From positions 730,001-794,000 of the forward strand of contig NZ_CP068022.1 of assembly GCF_016695175.1 (NCBI RefSeq): a stretch of DNA of 64,000 bases, in the 5' to 3' direction. Source of the stretch: Pseudoalteromonas sp. GCY. GTDB taxonomy: Bacteria; Pseudomonadota; Gammaproteobacteria; Enterobacterales; Alteromonadaceae. Each line of letters begins with the position of its first letter. The stretch's first letter is position 1. Shown here in pieces: positions 1-7,590 of this stretch. Under the pieces are notes generated by a model, which was not told the origin of the DNA, ran no database searches, and saw nothing but the letters and a program-made list of their open reading frames with translations. Made by a program: the position numbers and the translations under genes.

Positions 1-1
1 T

Positions 2-112
2 ATCTTACTCGCCACCATTTTTGTAGAAAATCAACGGCCCGAACAGGAAGACGATGATGAAGATGACAGCGATGAGGTAATACATAAAACAGATCAACAA
101 CAAAAGCCGTAA
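2..112 (+). CDS. C-terminal end of an unrecognised protein (partial)
   Basis: An open frame enters from the left edge and ends at TAA 110-112, giving 36 residues. It starts with a hydrophobic run (ILLATIFV) and continues into a strongly acidic stretch (EDDDEDDSDE) and a polar Gln-rich tail. This could be the end of a last membrane helix followed by a charged cytoplasmic tail. The stop codon lies in the loop of a strong terminator hairpin, which supports this being the true 3' end of a gene. No family can be named from so little sequence. Confidence 0.5.
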   Translation: MLLATIFVENQRPEQEDDDEDDSDEVIHKTDQQQKP

Positions 113-126
113 TGGCTTTTGTTGTT
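96..126. terminator. Intrinsic terminator hairpin
   Basis: A perfect 13-bp inverted repeat (96-108 paired with 114-126) has a 5-base loop. The upstream arm carries AAAA and the downstream arm TTTT, so it could work in either direction. It ends the partial gene entering from the left and overlaps its last codons. Confidence 0.75.
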
Positions 127-146
127 AGGTATCTAGTTATCATCTA

Positions 147-533
147 TTGCCAGCGTTAAGCCCAAACCCCTCATTCACCGTTACAACGGAGCATGGCGAA
201 CTCATTTTTCAGTTACAAACGGCTGAGAATATTACCGGTGGTCTACATAGCAAGTATGAACTTGATCTTGCGTCTTATTTTATCGCATTGAAAAACAAAG
301 ATAAGCCAGCCATTGATTACAATATTGCCTATCAAGTCCATGAGCTTCTATCACCTAACGACATTGGCATATTTAACACTGGAGATTGGCTGGCCGTATC
401 GCTAACCAACAACACTCGTAGTTTTGATGAGCTTTTTATCTTTAACAAATCTAGCCAACACATACTGCATATTGGTGGGCAATTTGATAGTTTAGAAGCT
501 AAAACACTATTAGCTCAGTTCCGTTTACCATGA
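147..533 (+). CDS. Hypothetical protein, 128 aa
   Basis: I do not recognise this protein. The frame is open from an in-frame stop at 126-128 and has no ATG, so TTG at 147 is the only usable start I see, without a clear Shine-Dalgarno. The product looks soluble and mixed alpha/beta, with no signal peptide or membrane segment. Its spacing from the terminator upstream and the independent gene at 592 suggest a single-gene unit. The start choice and the reality of the gene are both moderately uncertain. Confidence 0.5.
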   Translation: MPALSPNPSFTVTTEHGELIFQLQTAENITGGLHSKYELDLASYFIALKNKDKPAIDYNIAYQVHELLSPNDIGIFNTGDWLAVSLTNNTRSFDELFIFNKSSQHILHIGGQFDSLEAKTLLAQFRLP

Positions 534-1019
534 CTGAACGATATAAAAAACTATTAAAAATATAATAATTAAAAATAAACAAGGATTTACTATGCGATAC
601 CTTACAGCAATAGGGACTATTTTATTAGCTGCTTACTCTATCTATCTGAATACGGTAATCTCAGACTTAGAGCTTGAGCGAGATAATTTGGAGGAGCGTA
701 TCGCAGCTCTCTCCAGCAACATTAAGGCTTCCGACAATGTAAAGCCACACCTCGAAGAAGTAGCTATCAGCAAGCCAAAGCCTACTGGTAAGTTTGCAGA
801 TGAGAATAGCACTAACCAATATACTGAAATTAAAACACCTAAAGAAAGTGACGAAAGAACAATCACGCCCTCAAAAGATAAAGGGTTTAACGAGCAATCT
901 GTAGACGAAACCTGGGCATTCGAATTTTCCGATCAAATTCATTATTTTTTCATGGAAAACGAAATCCTAAACAAGCTGCGCGTAACTAATATTGATTGCC
1001 GTGAAACGGCCTGTAGAGT

Positions 1020-2238
1020 CAGGGTGAGAGCATACTTCGTTAACGACCATTAACCGAAGATAAGCTCTGCCCTGAATTCATCGTCAAAGCTGGCCCGAAC
1101 ACACTTACCACGTATCGAATCTTTACGGCCTGTGTGCTGTTTTACCAGATTGCGAACGACCCGTCTGAACAGCGCCATATTCTCTGCGGAAATCGGCTCA
1201 CTGATCTGGCAAGCATCTTCCTTAAACACGACATCCAACACCCAATGCTGCTGGTTCTCGATGTGCCAATGGTGGCGGATAGCTTTTTGTAACATCTGTG
1301 CATCAGGCTCAACTGAAGTGACATAAAAGTGCGTGTCTATTTTTGTTATCGACTCGGATTTTTTGTGTCTTTCAACCGCGACTAGCGAAGTGAGTTCAGG
1401 CCATTTTTCTCTTATCTCTTCAGGCAGATTGTCGGCCTTCAGAACATAAGTGATGCGTGTTTCCTGACGTCCATGACCATTGCTGACTTGTACATCTTCA
1501 GGCAAATTCTTTTCTTCTTCAAAGGCTGTTTCAAAACATGAAGTGACTGCTTTATAGAGTGTTTTCTGATTTGCTTTGACCTGAACCAGATAGTCAGCCC
1601 CTCTTGAAATCAATGCTGAAAGTGTCGCTTTCTGACAATGTAGTGCGTCTAGTGTGACGATAGAATCTGAAATATCGAGCACATCTAATAAGGCCCTAAC
1701 TGCCGGTATCTCATTGGACTTATTTTCTACCGTTCGCTGATACAAAGTTAAACCAGACTCGCAATCAAAAGCAGACACCAAATGTAAGTTATCCTCACGC
1801 TTTTTACTGGCACCGCGCAGAGTTTTACCATCAAACGCAATAATTGGCTTACCAGACTGAGAGCGCTGTTCGTTGACCCAACTGAACAAGGCCAAAACCA
1901 GAGAGTCAGTTTCTACTGTTTTAAGAATACGTGCAATGCTATGTCGCGTTGGAATACCGTGCTTAAATGCTCTGAACTGCCTGAGCCAAGGCAGTTTACT
2001 GTGCCCGAACACCTCGATATCTTTCCAGCCTTCACAACCAGATAAAACCGCCGAGATGATAAGAAACAAAACATCAGCAAGATCATGATGTTGATTGATA
2101 GAAGAACGCTTATCTTCAACAAGTTCAAGGTGGCTAAATAACGACATAATTAACAAGTAGATAGTGATAATGTGGGCGTTATTAGATCAGAAAAAGACCG
2201 AGTGTTAAAGCCTTTTTACAAAGTGTGATCCCGCCGTG
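1020..2238 (-). mobile_element. Complete ISAs1-family insertion sequence, 1219 bp
   Basis: The element is bounded by a perfect 10-bp direct repeat, CCTGTAGAGT, at 1010-1019 and 2239-2248. Its left end begins CAGGGTGAGA and its right end reads, on the other strand, CACGGCGGGATCAC: imperfect inverted repeats in the style of ISAs1-family ends. It carries one transposase gene on the minus strand. The same outer ends bound a deleted copy at 25344-25837, which confirms the boundaries independently. Confidence 0.9.
1050..2147 (-). CDS. ISAs1-family DDE transposase
   Basis: This is the transposase of the surrounding insertion sequence, catalysing cut-and-paste movement. The N-terminal part has the family's DUF4338-like/H-repeat region (FSHLELVEDKR, then SAVLSGCEGWKDI). 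The DDE triad is visible as Asp in IAFDGKTLRG, Asp in VTLDALHCQ and Glu in HWHIENQQHW. At about 365 residues it is full length for the family. I start at ATG 2147; an upstream TTG at 2156 is possible. The reading frame is intact, so the copy may be active and could mobilise the deleted derivative at 25.3 kb in trans. Confidence 0.93.
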   Translation of the reverse strand: MSLFSHLELVEDKRSSINQHHDLADVLFLIISAVLSGCEGWKDIEVFGHSKLPWLRQFRAFKHGIPTRHSIARILKTVETDSLVLALFSWVNEQRSQSGKPIIAFDGKTLRGASKKREDNLHLVSAFDCESGLTLYQRTVENKSNEIPAVRALLDVLDISDSIVTLDALHCQKATLSALISRGADYLVQVKANQKTLYKAVTSCFETAFEEEKNLPEDVQVSNGHGRQETRITYVLKADNLPEEIREKWPELTSLVAVERHKKSESITKIDTHFYVTSVEPDAQMLQKAIRHHWHIENQQHWVLDVVFKEDACQISEPISAENMALFRRVVRNLVKQHTGRKDSIRGKCVRASFDDEFRAELIFG

Positions 2239-2402
2239 CCTGTAGAGTGGATATATATATCAATAAAGACGAACCAATCGAAACCGCAGCAGCTGTTGGT
2301 GAAATATTTGGGAGTGATGAACGCTGGCAAGACCACCCCTTCTATTTTAATTCAACGCCCGAAGATGGGGTGATCCGAGTCGAGATCAACAGATACAAGT
2401 AG

Positions 2403-2815
2403 TTAAAAGTTTGGAAGCGTTATATCTCAGCGCTTCCGAGCAAATATGTATTCACTCAAATACCGCTAAGTGAAGTCTTATACAACAGTAGCTTTTAAAC
2501 ACACAAGACTAGAAAACACATGTTTCAAATTCGTCCATCCCGATCAAAGTTACACCAATAAATCCACTCAAAATCTATTTTTGCTCACTTTTTAAACAAA
2601 AAGTTGCAAACTTCATTGGACATCGCCGTCAGAACGCTATACTATATGCAGGCTTTAGATACTTAGAGCACTTACTACTGCTGCACTGTTTTTTCTTGAT
2701 ACTCTTTTTTTTAAAAAGTCGTTTATAGATATACCAATGCGTTACTAGCTAAGTTTTATCTATCGCTTTATCGGTGATTTTCACCACCCAATTAATTTTT
2801 TAAAAAAGGTTTCAA
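2403..2815 (+). promoter_or_regulatory. Cold-shock gene promoter and long 5' leader
   Basis: This 415-bp gap holds no convincing gene. A good sigma-70 promoter is visible: TTGGAC (2616-2621), a 16-bp spacer and TATACT (2638-2643). It predicts a transcript start near 2650 and a leader of about 165 nt before the cold-shock ATG at 2818. Long leaders of this size are typical of cspA-type genes, where they act as RNA thermosensors. The leader ends in a T-rich stretch and a weak AAAGG ribosome site. The upstream part (2403-2600) shows no other feature. Confidence 0.6.
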
Positions 2816-2817
2816 TT

Positions 2818-3030
2818 ATGTCTAACACAGTAAACGGCACAGTTAAGTGGTTCAACGAAGAGAAAGGTTTTGGTTTCATCACTCAAGAAAACGGCGGTAA
2901 AGACGTATTCGTACACTTCCGCGCTATCGTTTCTGACGGTTTCAAAACTTTAACTGAAGGCCAATCAGTGTCTTTCACAGTTGAAGAAGGCCAGAAAGGT
3001 CCTCAAGCAAGCAACGTAGTAGTTAACTAA
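2818..3030 (+). CDS. Cold-shock protein (CspA family)
   Basis: A 70-residue single cold-shock domain, an OB-fold RNA and single-stranded DNA chaperone that melts mRNA structure at low temperature. Both nucleic-acid-binding motifs are visible: RNP1 as KGFGFIT (residues 16-22) and RNP2 as VFVHF (about 30-34). The length matches the CspA family exactly. It is preceded by a long transcribed leader, which suggests post-transcriptional cold induction. It is transcribed alone, with a hairpin downstream. Which csp paralogue it is cannot be decided from one copy. Confidence 0.95.
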   Translation: MSNTVNGTVKWFNEEKGFGFITQENGGKDVFVHFRAIVSDGFKTLTEGQSVSFTVEEGQKGPQASNVVVN

Positions 3031-3042
3031 TACGTATTGCTC

Positions 3043-3066
3043 AGAGCTAGTGCCTGCACTAGCTCT
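3043..3066 (+). terminator. Hairpin after the cold-shock gene
   Basis: A perfect 10-bp stem (3043-3052 with 3057-3066) with a 4-base loop lies 13 bases past the stop codon. No U-tract follows, so it may protect the mRNA 3' end or terminate inefficiently rather than act as a classic intrinsic terminator. It lies between convergent genes. Confidence 0.55.
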
Positions 3067-3086
3067 ACGAATTCCCCACTCCTCAC

Positions 3087-4421
3087 TTAGCCTTTCGGCA
3101 ACATATCTGACAGTAACAACGCAATCCCCAAAAATGACATAAAACCCGCTATATCAGTAATTGTCGTAAGTACAATTGATGAAGATTGCGCAGGATCGAG
3201 TCCAAATTTTTTCAATGCTATTGGTACAATGGCACCTGAGCTTCCCGCAATGACAAGAGACGATATCATCGCCAGCGCAATAACAAGTGCAAGACCGAGT
3301 GATTGACTCCACAAATATACGCCAATGCCACAAGTAACCGCTATTGCTATACCATTTAACAGACCAACCATCATTTCTTTTAGCATCACCTGATACCAGT
3401 GTCGCGTTGAAATTTCTCGTAGCGTTAAGCCTCGCATCGTTACAGCCAAAGCTTGAGCCCCCGCGTTTCCCGACTGCCCAGCAGCTACTGGCAGTAAAAT
3501 AGCTAAAGCGGTAACTTGAGCAATTAAGCCCTCAAATGCACCCACAACGGCAGCGGCTGCAAATGCTGTTAATAAGTTAATTTGTAACCATGGAAGCCGT
3601 TTCTTTACCGCAAACCAACTACTTGATAGGGCCTTTTCGTCTTTACTCGCACCCACCATGGTCTGCATATCACTCGCTAAATCTTCTTTGGTTGACTGAT
3701 AGGCATCAAAAAATCGGATCTGCCCAACTAGCTGTTGCTGAGCATCTAGTACTGGAATTGCTCGCACTTTGTGTCCTTCAAACGCTTCCACTACCTGATC
3801 TTTATGATCCATCACATTTAGCGTGACTCGGATCGGTGTCGCAACTTGCATTAGGGTTTTACTTGAGGAGCTTCCTACTAACACATTGAGTGTTGTTTCT
3901 CCCACAAGGTCCTGCTGTTCGTTTAAAACATAGATGACATCCGGCACTTTACCGTCTAATCGCTTCAGCTGCGCGAGTACTTCACGCAGTGTGGTGTCTC
4001 CATAAAACGCTTGAACCTTTTTGTTCATCATTCTCGCAGCGGTATTTTCAGGAAAAATCAACAACTCACTGAGCTCATCCGCTATGGTGGAATACTGCTC
4101 TTTTAATTTAGCAAGTAGTGCCTGCTGCGCTTCCTGTGACTGTTTATTTAATAGCCCAACAGCAATATGGCTATCAAGGCTCGCGATAAACGGCGCTTGA
4201 TAATCCACAGGGAATTGCAGGAAAATTTGTTCAGCGGCTCCCGGCGGCAAATATTTCCATAAACGATAAATGATATGCTGCGCCTGCTGTCGTAATAATT
4301 CAGCGGCTTCGTCTGGAGGTAAAGTGCCAAGGAGCTGCGCACTTTTGAGCGGAAACTTACTTAAAAACTCATCGCTGAGCTGCTCTACCGCTGAATCTAA
4401 TGTATCTTTTGCTACGCTCAT
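3087..4421 (-). CDS. mgtE: Magnesium transporter MgtE
   Basis: A 444-residue MgtE-family Mg2+ channel of the inner membrane. In order: an N-terminal helical MgtE-N domain (to about residue 130), a CBS pair (about 135-255, with DVIYVLNEQQDLVG and AIPVLDAQQQLVG), then about five membrane helices (280-440). The membrane part includes the characteristic PVAAGQSGNAGAQALAVTMR and the conserved ending with TDIAGFMSFLGIALLL. In known MgtE the N and CBS domains bind Mg2+ and gate the pore. It is the last gene of a minus-strand operon and starts 3 bp after a shorter MgtE-like gene. That paired arrangement is unusual. Confidence 0.92.
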   Translation of the reverse strand: MSVAKDTLDSAVEQLSDEFLSKFPLKSAQLLGTLPPDEAAELLRQQAQHIIYRLWKYLPPGAAEQIFLQFPVDYQAPFIASLDSHIAVGLLNKQSQEAQQALLAKLKEQYSTIADELSELLIFPENTAARMMNKKVQAFYGDTTLREVLAQLKRLDGKVPDVIYVLNEQQDLVGETTLNVLVGSSSSKTLMQVATPIRVTLNVMDHKDQVVEAFEGHKVRAIPVLDAQQQLVGQIRFFDAYQSTKEDLASDMQTMVGASKDEKALSSSWFAVKKRLPWLQINLLTAFAAAAVVGAFEGLIAQVTALAILLPVAAGQSGNAGAQALAVTMRGLTLREISTRHWYQVMLKEMMVGLLNGIAIAVTCGIGVYLWSQSLGLALVIALAMISSLVIAGSSGAIVPIALKKFGLDPAQSSSIVLTTITDIAGFMSFLGIALLLSDMLPKG

Positions 4422-4424
4422 CGC

Positions 4425-5246
4425 TTATTTCCCCTTGACCTTAACTGGCACCAATGTATCTAACATGCTGGCAAACGAACTGGTGTAGGCATCTAATAAA
4501 TCTAAAGATTCGCTTGGCTTATCTTGTGTTTCATCCATTCTGCCAAGTGCACTTCTCACTCTGTGATGTGGTAACACCCCAATAAAATCGCCACTTCGAT
4601 TAGCAACCGCAACCTGATCTTGTTGCGCCCAAACGGGCGATTTCAATGCACTATGCAACTCGGTATAACCACTTAGAGAAACGACGTGAATATCCATCAA
4701 ATCTGCAATTTTCTGCTGCGGCGCTTTTCGAAGCAGATGGTATAGCGACAACTGGCCAACCACATGGCGATGTTGATTTACCACATAAACTAGCGCAAAC
4801 CCGATATAGTCACGTTTTTTTAAGCGCAGCAGTGACTCCTCGACTGTCATTGTTTCTTCAAGAATTAATACGTCCGTTTCAACCCATGCTCCCACAGTAT
4901 AATCAGGGTAGCTAATCAACATCTTACAGAGTGTTTGTCGTCTTACTGAGATGAGGTTAAGAAAACGTGCAAGTTCTTCGTCCTGTAAATGCCTAAAGAT
5001 AGCAGCAATATCAGCCAACTTCATTTTGCCAAGCCACCTAGCAATATCAACATCCGTTTGCGTTATCAGAATTTCTGCCGCACTGCGGGGCTGCATTACT
5101 TTAAGCACGTTTAAAGCAACTTCATTTGATAAGGTTTTTAGCAACTCGGCAGCTACATCTGGCGTTTGCAAAGAAAGCAAACGCGCGGCGCCAGCTGGCT
5201 CTTCTTGTAAAAAGTGTTGCGCAATTTTGAGGTTTAACGCTGACAT
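4425..5246 (-). CDS. Soluble MgtE-like protein (MgtE-N plus CBS, no channel domain)
   Basis: A 273-residue protein with the MgtE-N helical repeat region (ALNVLKVMQPRSAAEIL, MKLADIAAIFRHL) and a degenerate CBS pair (FALVYVVNQHRHVVGQL, VAVANRSGDFIGVLP), and no membrane helix. It resembles the cytosolic half of the MgtE encoded immediately downstream (3-bp gap). I infer either a second Mg2+-sensing subunit that co-assembles with the full MgtE, or a paralogue that has lost its channel domain. The stop is not a frameshift: the downstream gene has its own complete MgtE-N and CBS domains. It is co-transcribed behind an MscS-like gene. Confidence 0.8.
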   Translation of the reverse strand: MSALNLKIAQHFLQEEPAGAARLLSLQTPDVAAELLKTLSNEVALNVLKVMQPRSAAEILITQTDVDIARWLGKMKLADIAAIFRHLQDEELARFLNLISVRRQTLCKMLISYPDYTVGAWVETDVLILEETMTVEESLLRLKKRDYIGFALVYVVNQHRHVVGQLSLYHLLRKAPQQKIADLMDIHVVSLSGYTELHSALKSPVWAQQDQVAVANRSGDFIGVLPHHRVRSALGRMDETQDKPSESLDLLDAYTSSFASMLDTLVPVKVKGK

Positions 5247-5255
5247 AGAGCCTCC

Positions 5256-6113
5256 CTACTGCTTACTTGAATGGCTGTGTGTCGCGGTAATATGTGCCGA
5301 GTCCTTTAAAAATTGCCTTGCCGGTATTAGGGTTCTACCTTTTTGGGTTTCAATCACTAACATCGTTGCCGTGATTTCGGTGAGCGTGCCTGAAACGCCT
5401 GCAATTTCAATTTGATCGTTAATTCGACAGTGACGCAGCGCTTGTTTTGCCGCAACAGTATTTGCGATTAGCTCTCGACTCCCAAGACCAAAGGCCAATG
5501 CAACTCCCGCACACAATACGCCTGTCAGCACCACCACCATATTGGTTACAAATTGAATATTGATCCCTAATTGCTCAATACCTATTACCGTTGCGGTAAA
5601 TAGAATCGCGAGCTTGGCTATGTTACCCGCGACTTCGACTCGCGCAAACCCAACGGACTGCGCACCGGCTCTTGCCATGGCACTGGCCAAATTGCCAAGC
5701 AGATAACCACCAACAATAATAAATATCCCAGCTAGAAGGTTTGGTAAGTAACTGAGTAGCGAGGAGATCCAATCACTGAAAAAGTTTAAGCCAAGGCTGG
5801 ATGTGGCTGCCGCGATAAAAAACATCATCGTAACCCAAAACACGGTTCTCCCTATTAATCGAGCGTGTTTTAGATTTAGCTGAAGCGTTTGTTCGGTTTG
5901 CACTCGTTGACTCAAGCCCGCCAATGCACGATTGCAAAGCTTAAATAACGAAATAGTCAGCTTGCTCAATAGCCAAGCCACCACCCAACCGACAAGCAGC
6001 ATAAGTGCCGCGCCCAATAGTTGCGGCGTATGAGTCACAAGTTGATTGATTAATTGCTCGTAACTGGCAGATAAGGCGTGTTGCCAATTATCAAAGGTAT
6101 CCTCGGTGGCCAT
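5256..6113 (-). CDS. Small-conductance mechanosensitive channel (MscS family)
   Basis: A 285-residue inner-membrane protein with about five predicted helices (near 25-55, 85-105, 115-145, 160-180, 185-210). The last pore-lining segment, rich in Gly and Ala (GVLCAGVALAFGLGSRELIAN), is followed by the short beta domain (INDQIEIAGVSGTLTEI) typical of MscS-like channels. The C-terminus is short. It is the first gene of an operon with the two MgtE-type genes, spaced 9 bp from the next one. This suggests coupling of ion or osmotic gating with Mg2+ homeostasis; family members with five helices often lack a proven mechanosensitive role. Confidence 0.85.
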   Translation of the reverse strand: MATEDTFDNWQHALSASYEQLINQLVTHTPQLLGAALMLLVGWVVAWLLSKLTISLFKLCNRALAGLSQRVQTEQTLQLNLKHARLIGRTVFWVTMMFFIAAATSSLGLNFFSDWISSLLSYLPNLLAGIFIIVGGYLLGNLASAMARAGAQSVGFARVEVAGNIAKLAILFTATVIGIEQLGINIQFVTNMVVVLTGVLCAGVALAFGLGSRELIANTVAAKQALRHCRINDQIEIAGVSGTLTEITATMLVIETQKGRTLIPARQFLKDSAHITATHSHSSKQ

Positions 6114-6263
6114 GTAAACTCCTGAATTCGCTGAAACAGCTTACTTTTAAATCAATACATTCATTGTTATCACAGTGTTAGCCGTTGTCCAGAGAATTCC
6201 CCGAAGTCCTAAATATTTAAACTACTAACAATACGTTTGGGAACATTTTTGTGTGAATAGAAG

Positions 6264-6313
6264 CAACTAAGGCGCAAAAACAAGTACCGCCATTGCGCCC
6301 TAGTTGTTTTTTT
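6264..6313. terminator. Long-stem terminator-like hairpin
   Basis: A 14-bp stem with one G-T pair (6264-6277 with 6293-6306) is followed by seven T residues on the plus strand (6307-6313). By orientation it is a plus-strand intrinsic terminator, but both flanking genes are on the minus strand. It lies downstream of the gene ending at 6330 and probably acts at its 3' end, where the T side is weaker. Confidence 0.55.
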
Positions 6314-6329
6314 ACATTAGGTGATATAG

Positions 6330-6794
6330 CTACCTGAAGCGGATGGTCTCTCGCTCACCCATTTCTTCCGGTTCCACATTTTTGCCCACGGCTAGTTTTA
6401 ATAAGCTGCTCAAGTCAGGGCTAACATGCCAAATTTCAGCATCATCCAGTTCAAAACGGAGCATGATAAGCTCGGGGTCATCTTTACCCTTTTCAAACCA
6501 GCTCTCTGCCTGCCTTGACCAATGGGCATCAAGTACGTCTTGTCGTGTTTCTTCAATTAAGTGTCCGCGAATGCAAGCGAATACATTATGCCCTTTACTG
6601 GAAAATTGAGCAGTCGCTTTGCCACACTTGGCAATACGATTTGTTTTACTAGTAAAAAACCAAAACTCGCCGTTGGCGTCTTTATCCAACTGTGCTCGCA
6701 TTGGCTCATGGTGATTATTATCATCACTCAAACCAATCATCACATTGGGGCTGCTGTCTAGCGCTTCCCAAAAAGTTTTCTTTATATCTGACAT
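6330..6794 (-). CDS. Pyridoxamine 5'-phosphate oxidase-fold, general stress protein 26 type
   Basis: A soluble 154-residue FMN-binding split-barrel protein. The opening FWEALDSSPNVMIGL and the central GEFWFFTSKTNRIAKCGKATAQF match the general stress protein 26-like branch of this fold, proteins that bind FMN or related cofactors and are often stress-induced; their substrate is usually unknown. I start at ATG 6794 because a strong GAGGAG lies just upstream; the longer frame to 6848 has no such support. The PfpI-type stress gene ends 60 bp upstream on the same strand, so the two may be co-transcribed. Confidence 0.85.
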   Translation of the reverse strand: MSDIKKTFWEALDSSPNVMIGLSDDNNHHEPMRAQLDKDANGEFWFFTSKTNRIAKCGKATAQFSSKGHNVFACIRGHLIEETRQDVLDAHWSRQAESWFEKGKDDPELIMLRFELDDAEIWHVSPDLSSLLKLAVGKNVEPEEMGERETIRFR

Positions 6795-6856
6795 TATCTT
6801 CTCCTCATTTATACCAATTAGTGTCTGTTTGAAACGGCACAAACCCACTCTTTCGA

Positions 6857-7411
6857 TTAATTGATAGTATCTTGTTGCAGAGCCTCAATAATTGCTTCAT
6901 TAAAAGCATCAAGATCATTTGGATTGCGACTTGTGATCAAGTTGTCGTCTACCGCAACTTTAAGGTCAATCCAGTCTGCGCCGGCATTCTTAAGGTCAGT
7001 TTTGATACTGGGGAAAGAGGTAAGCGTTTTGCCCTCTACCAGCTGCGCTTCGATTAGCAGCCAAGGGCCGTGGCATATCGCCGCGATTGGACGCTTATTC
7101 CCAAACTGTGAAAAGGCCTGAATAAATTTAACCGCCGATTTTTCCTGCCTTAGTTTGTCGGGGTTAAACAACCCGCCTGGTAAAACGAGCCCCGCATATT
7201 TACTGGGTATGGCTTCATCCAAGGTTAAATCAACGGCGACTTTCTCACCCCAATTGTCTTCATCCCACGCAGTAATATCACCCTTTTTTAATGAAATGAT
7301 ATCAACATTAAATCCCGCGCTTTCAAGCGCCTGCTTGGGTTTAATCAGTTCACTTTGTTCGAATCCGTCAGTGGCTAAGATCGCGACTGAAATATTGTCT
7401 GACTCCGTCAT
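6857..7411 (-). CDS. DJ-1/PfpI family protein (YhbO/YraA-like)
   Basis: A 184-residue class I glutamine-amidotransferase-like protein of the DJ-1/PfpI family (PfpI/YhbO/YraA branch), which includes proteases, deglycases and stress chaperones. The nucleophile elbow is visible as AAICHGPWLL (Cys near residue 115), with the preceding acidic residue in DGFEQSEL and the GLVLPGG turn. The start is set at ATG 7411, six bases after GGAG; another ATG lies one codon upstream. The next gene is a stress-type flavin protein, consistent with a role in oxidative or carbonyl stress. Confidence 0.87.
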   Translation of the reverse strand: MTESDNISVAILATDGFEQSELIKPKQALESAGFNVDIISLKKGDITAWDEDNWGEKVAVDLTLDEAIPSKYAGLVLPGGLFNPDKLRQEKSAVKFIQAFSQFGNKRPIAAICHGPWLLIEAQLVEGKTLTSFPSIKTDLKNAGADWIDLKVAVDDNLITSRNPNDLDAFNEAIIEALQQDTIN

Positions 7412-7561
7412 CATTCTCTCCTTCAATACGTTGCTGGTGTAGAGGTAGATGCGGATACTTATGCAGAATCAATACCATCATATAACCTTATGAAATATAT
7501 AAATATTAAAGACTAATATATTGATTGGGTGTAATCTTTACAGAACTGAGGAATGTAAATC

Positions 7562-7584
7562 TGGACTAGGTTAACCCTAGTCCA
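7562..7584 (-). terminator. Terminator hairpin after the amylase gene
   Basis: A perfect 9-bp stem (7562-7570 with 7576-7584) with loop TTAAC lies just past the amylase stop codon. On the minus strand it is followed by only a short T-containing stretch (AGATTTAC), so termination may be partial. Confidence 0.6.
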
Positions 7585-7590
7585 TCTTTG

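Larger units (their letters stand above)
592..2402 (+). pseudogene. Small membrane-anchored protein gene split by the ISAs1 insertion
   Basis: The 5' part (592-1019) starts with an ATG behind AAGGA. It encodes an N-terminal hydrophobic segment (about residues 3-22), a short coiled-coil-like stretch (DLELERDNLEERIAAL) and a polar linker. At 1019 an IS element interrupts it. Removing the element and one 10-bp target copy restores the frame exactly: after ...CRETACRV it continues DIYINKDEPIETAAA and ends at TAG 2400-2402, giving about 193 residues. The unbroken ancestral frame shows that the insertion is what inactivated the gene and suggests it was recent. The function is not recognised; the C-terminal CxxxxC region may form a small periplasmic domain. 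An intact copy should be found in relatives. Confidence 0.75.
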
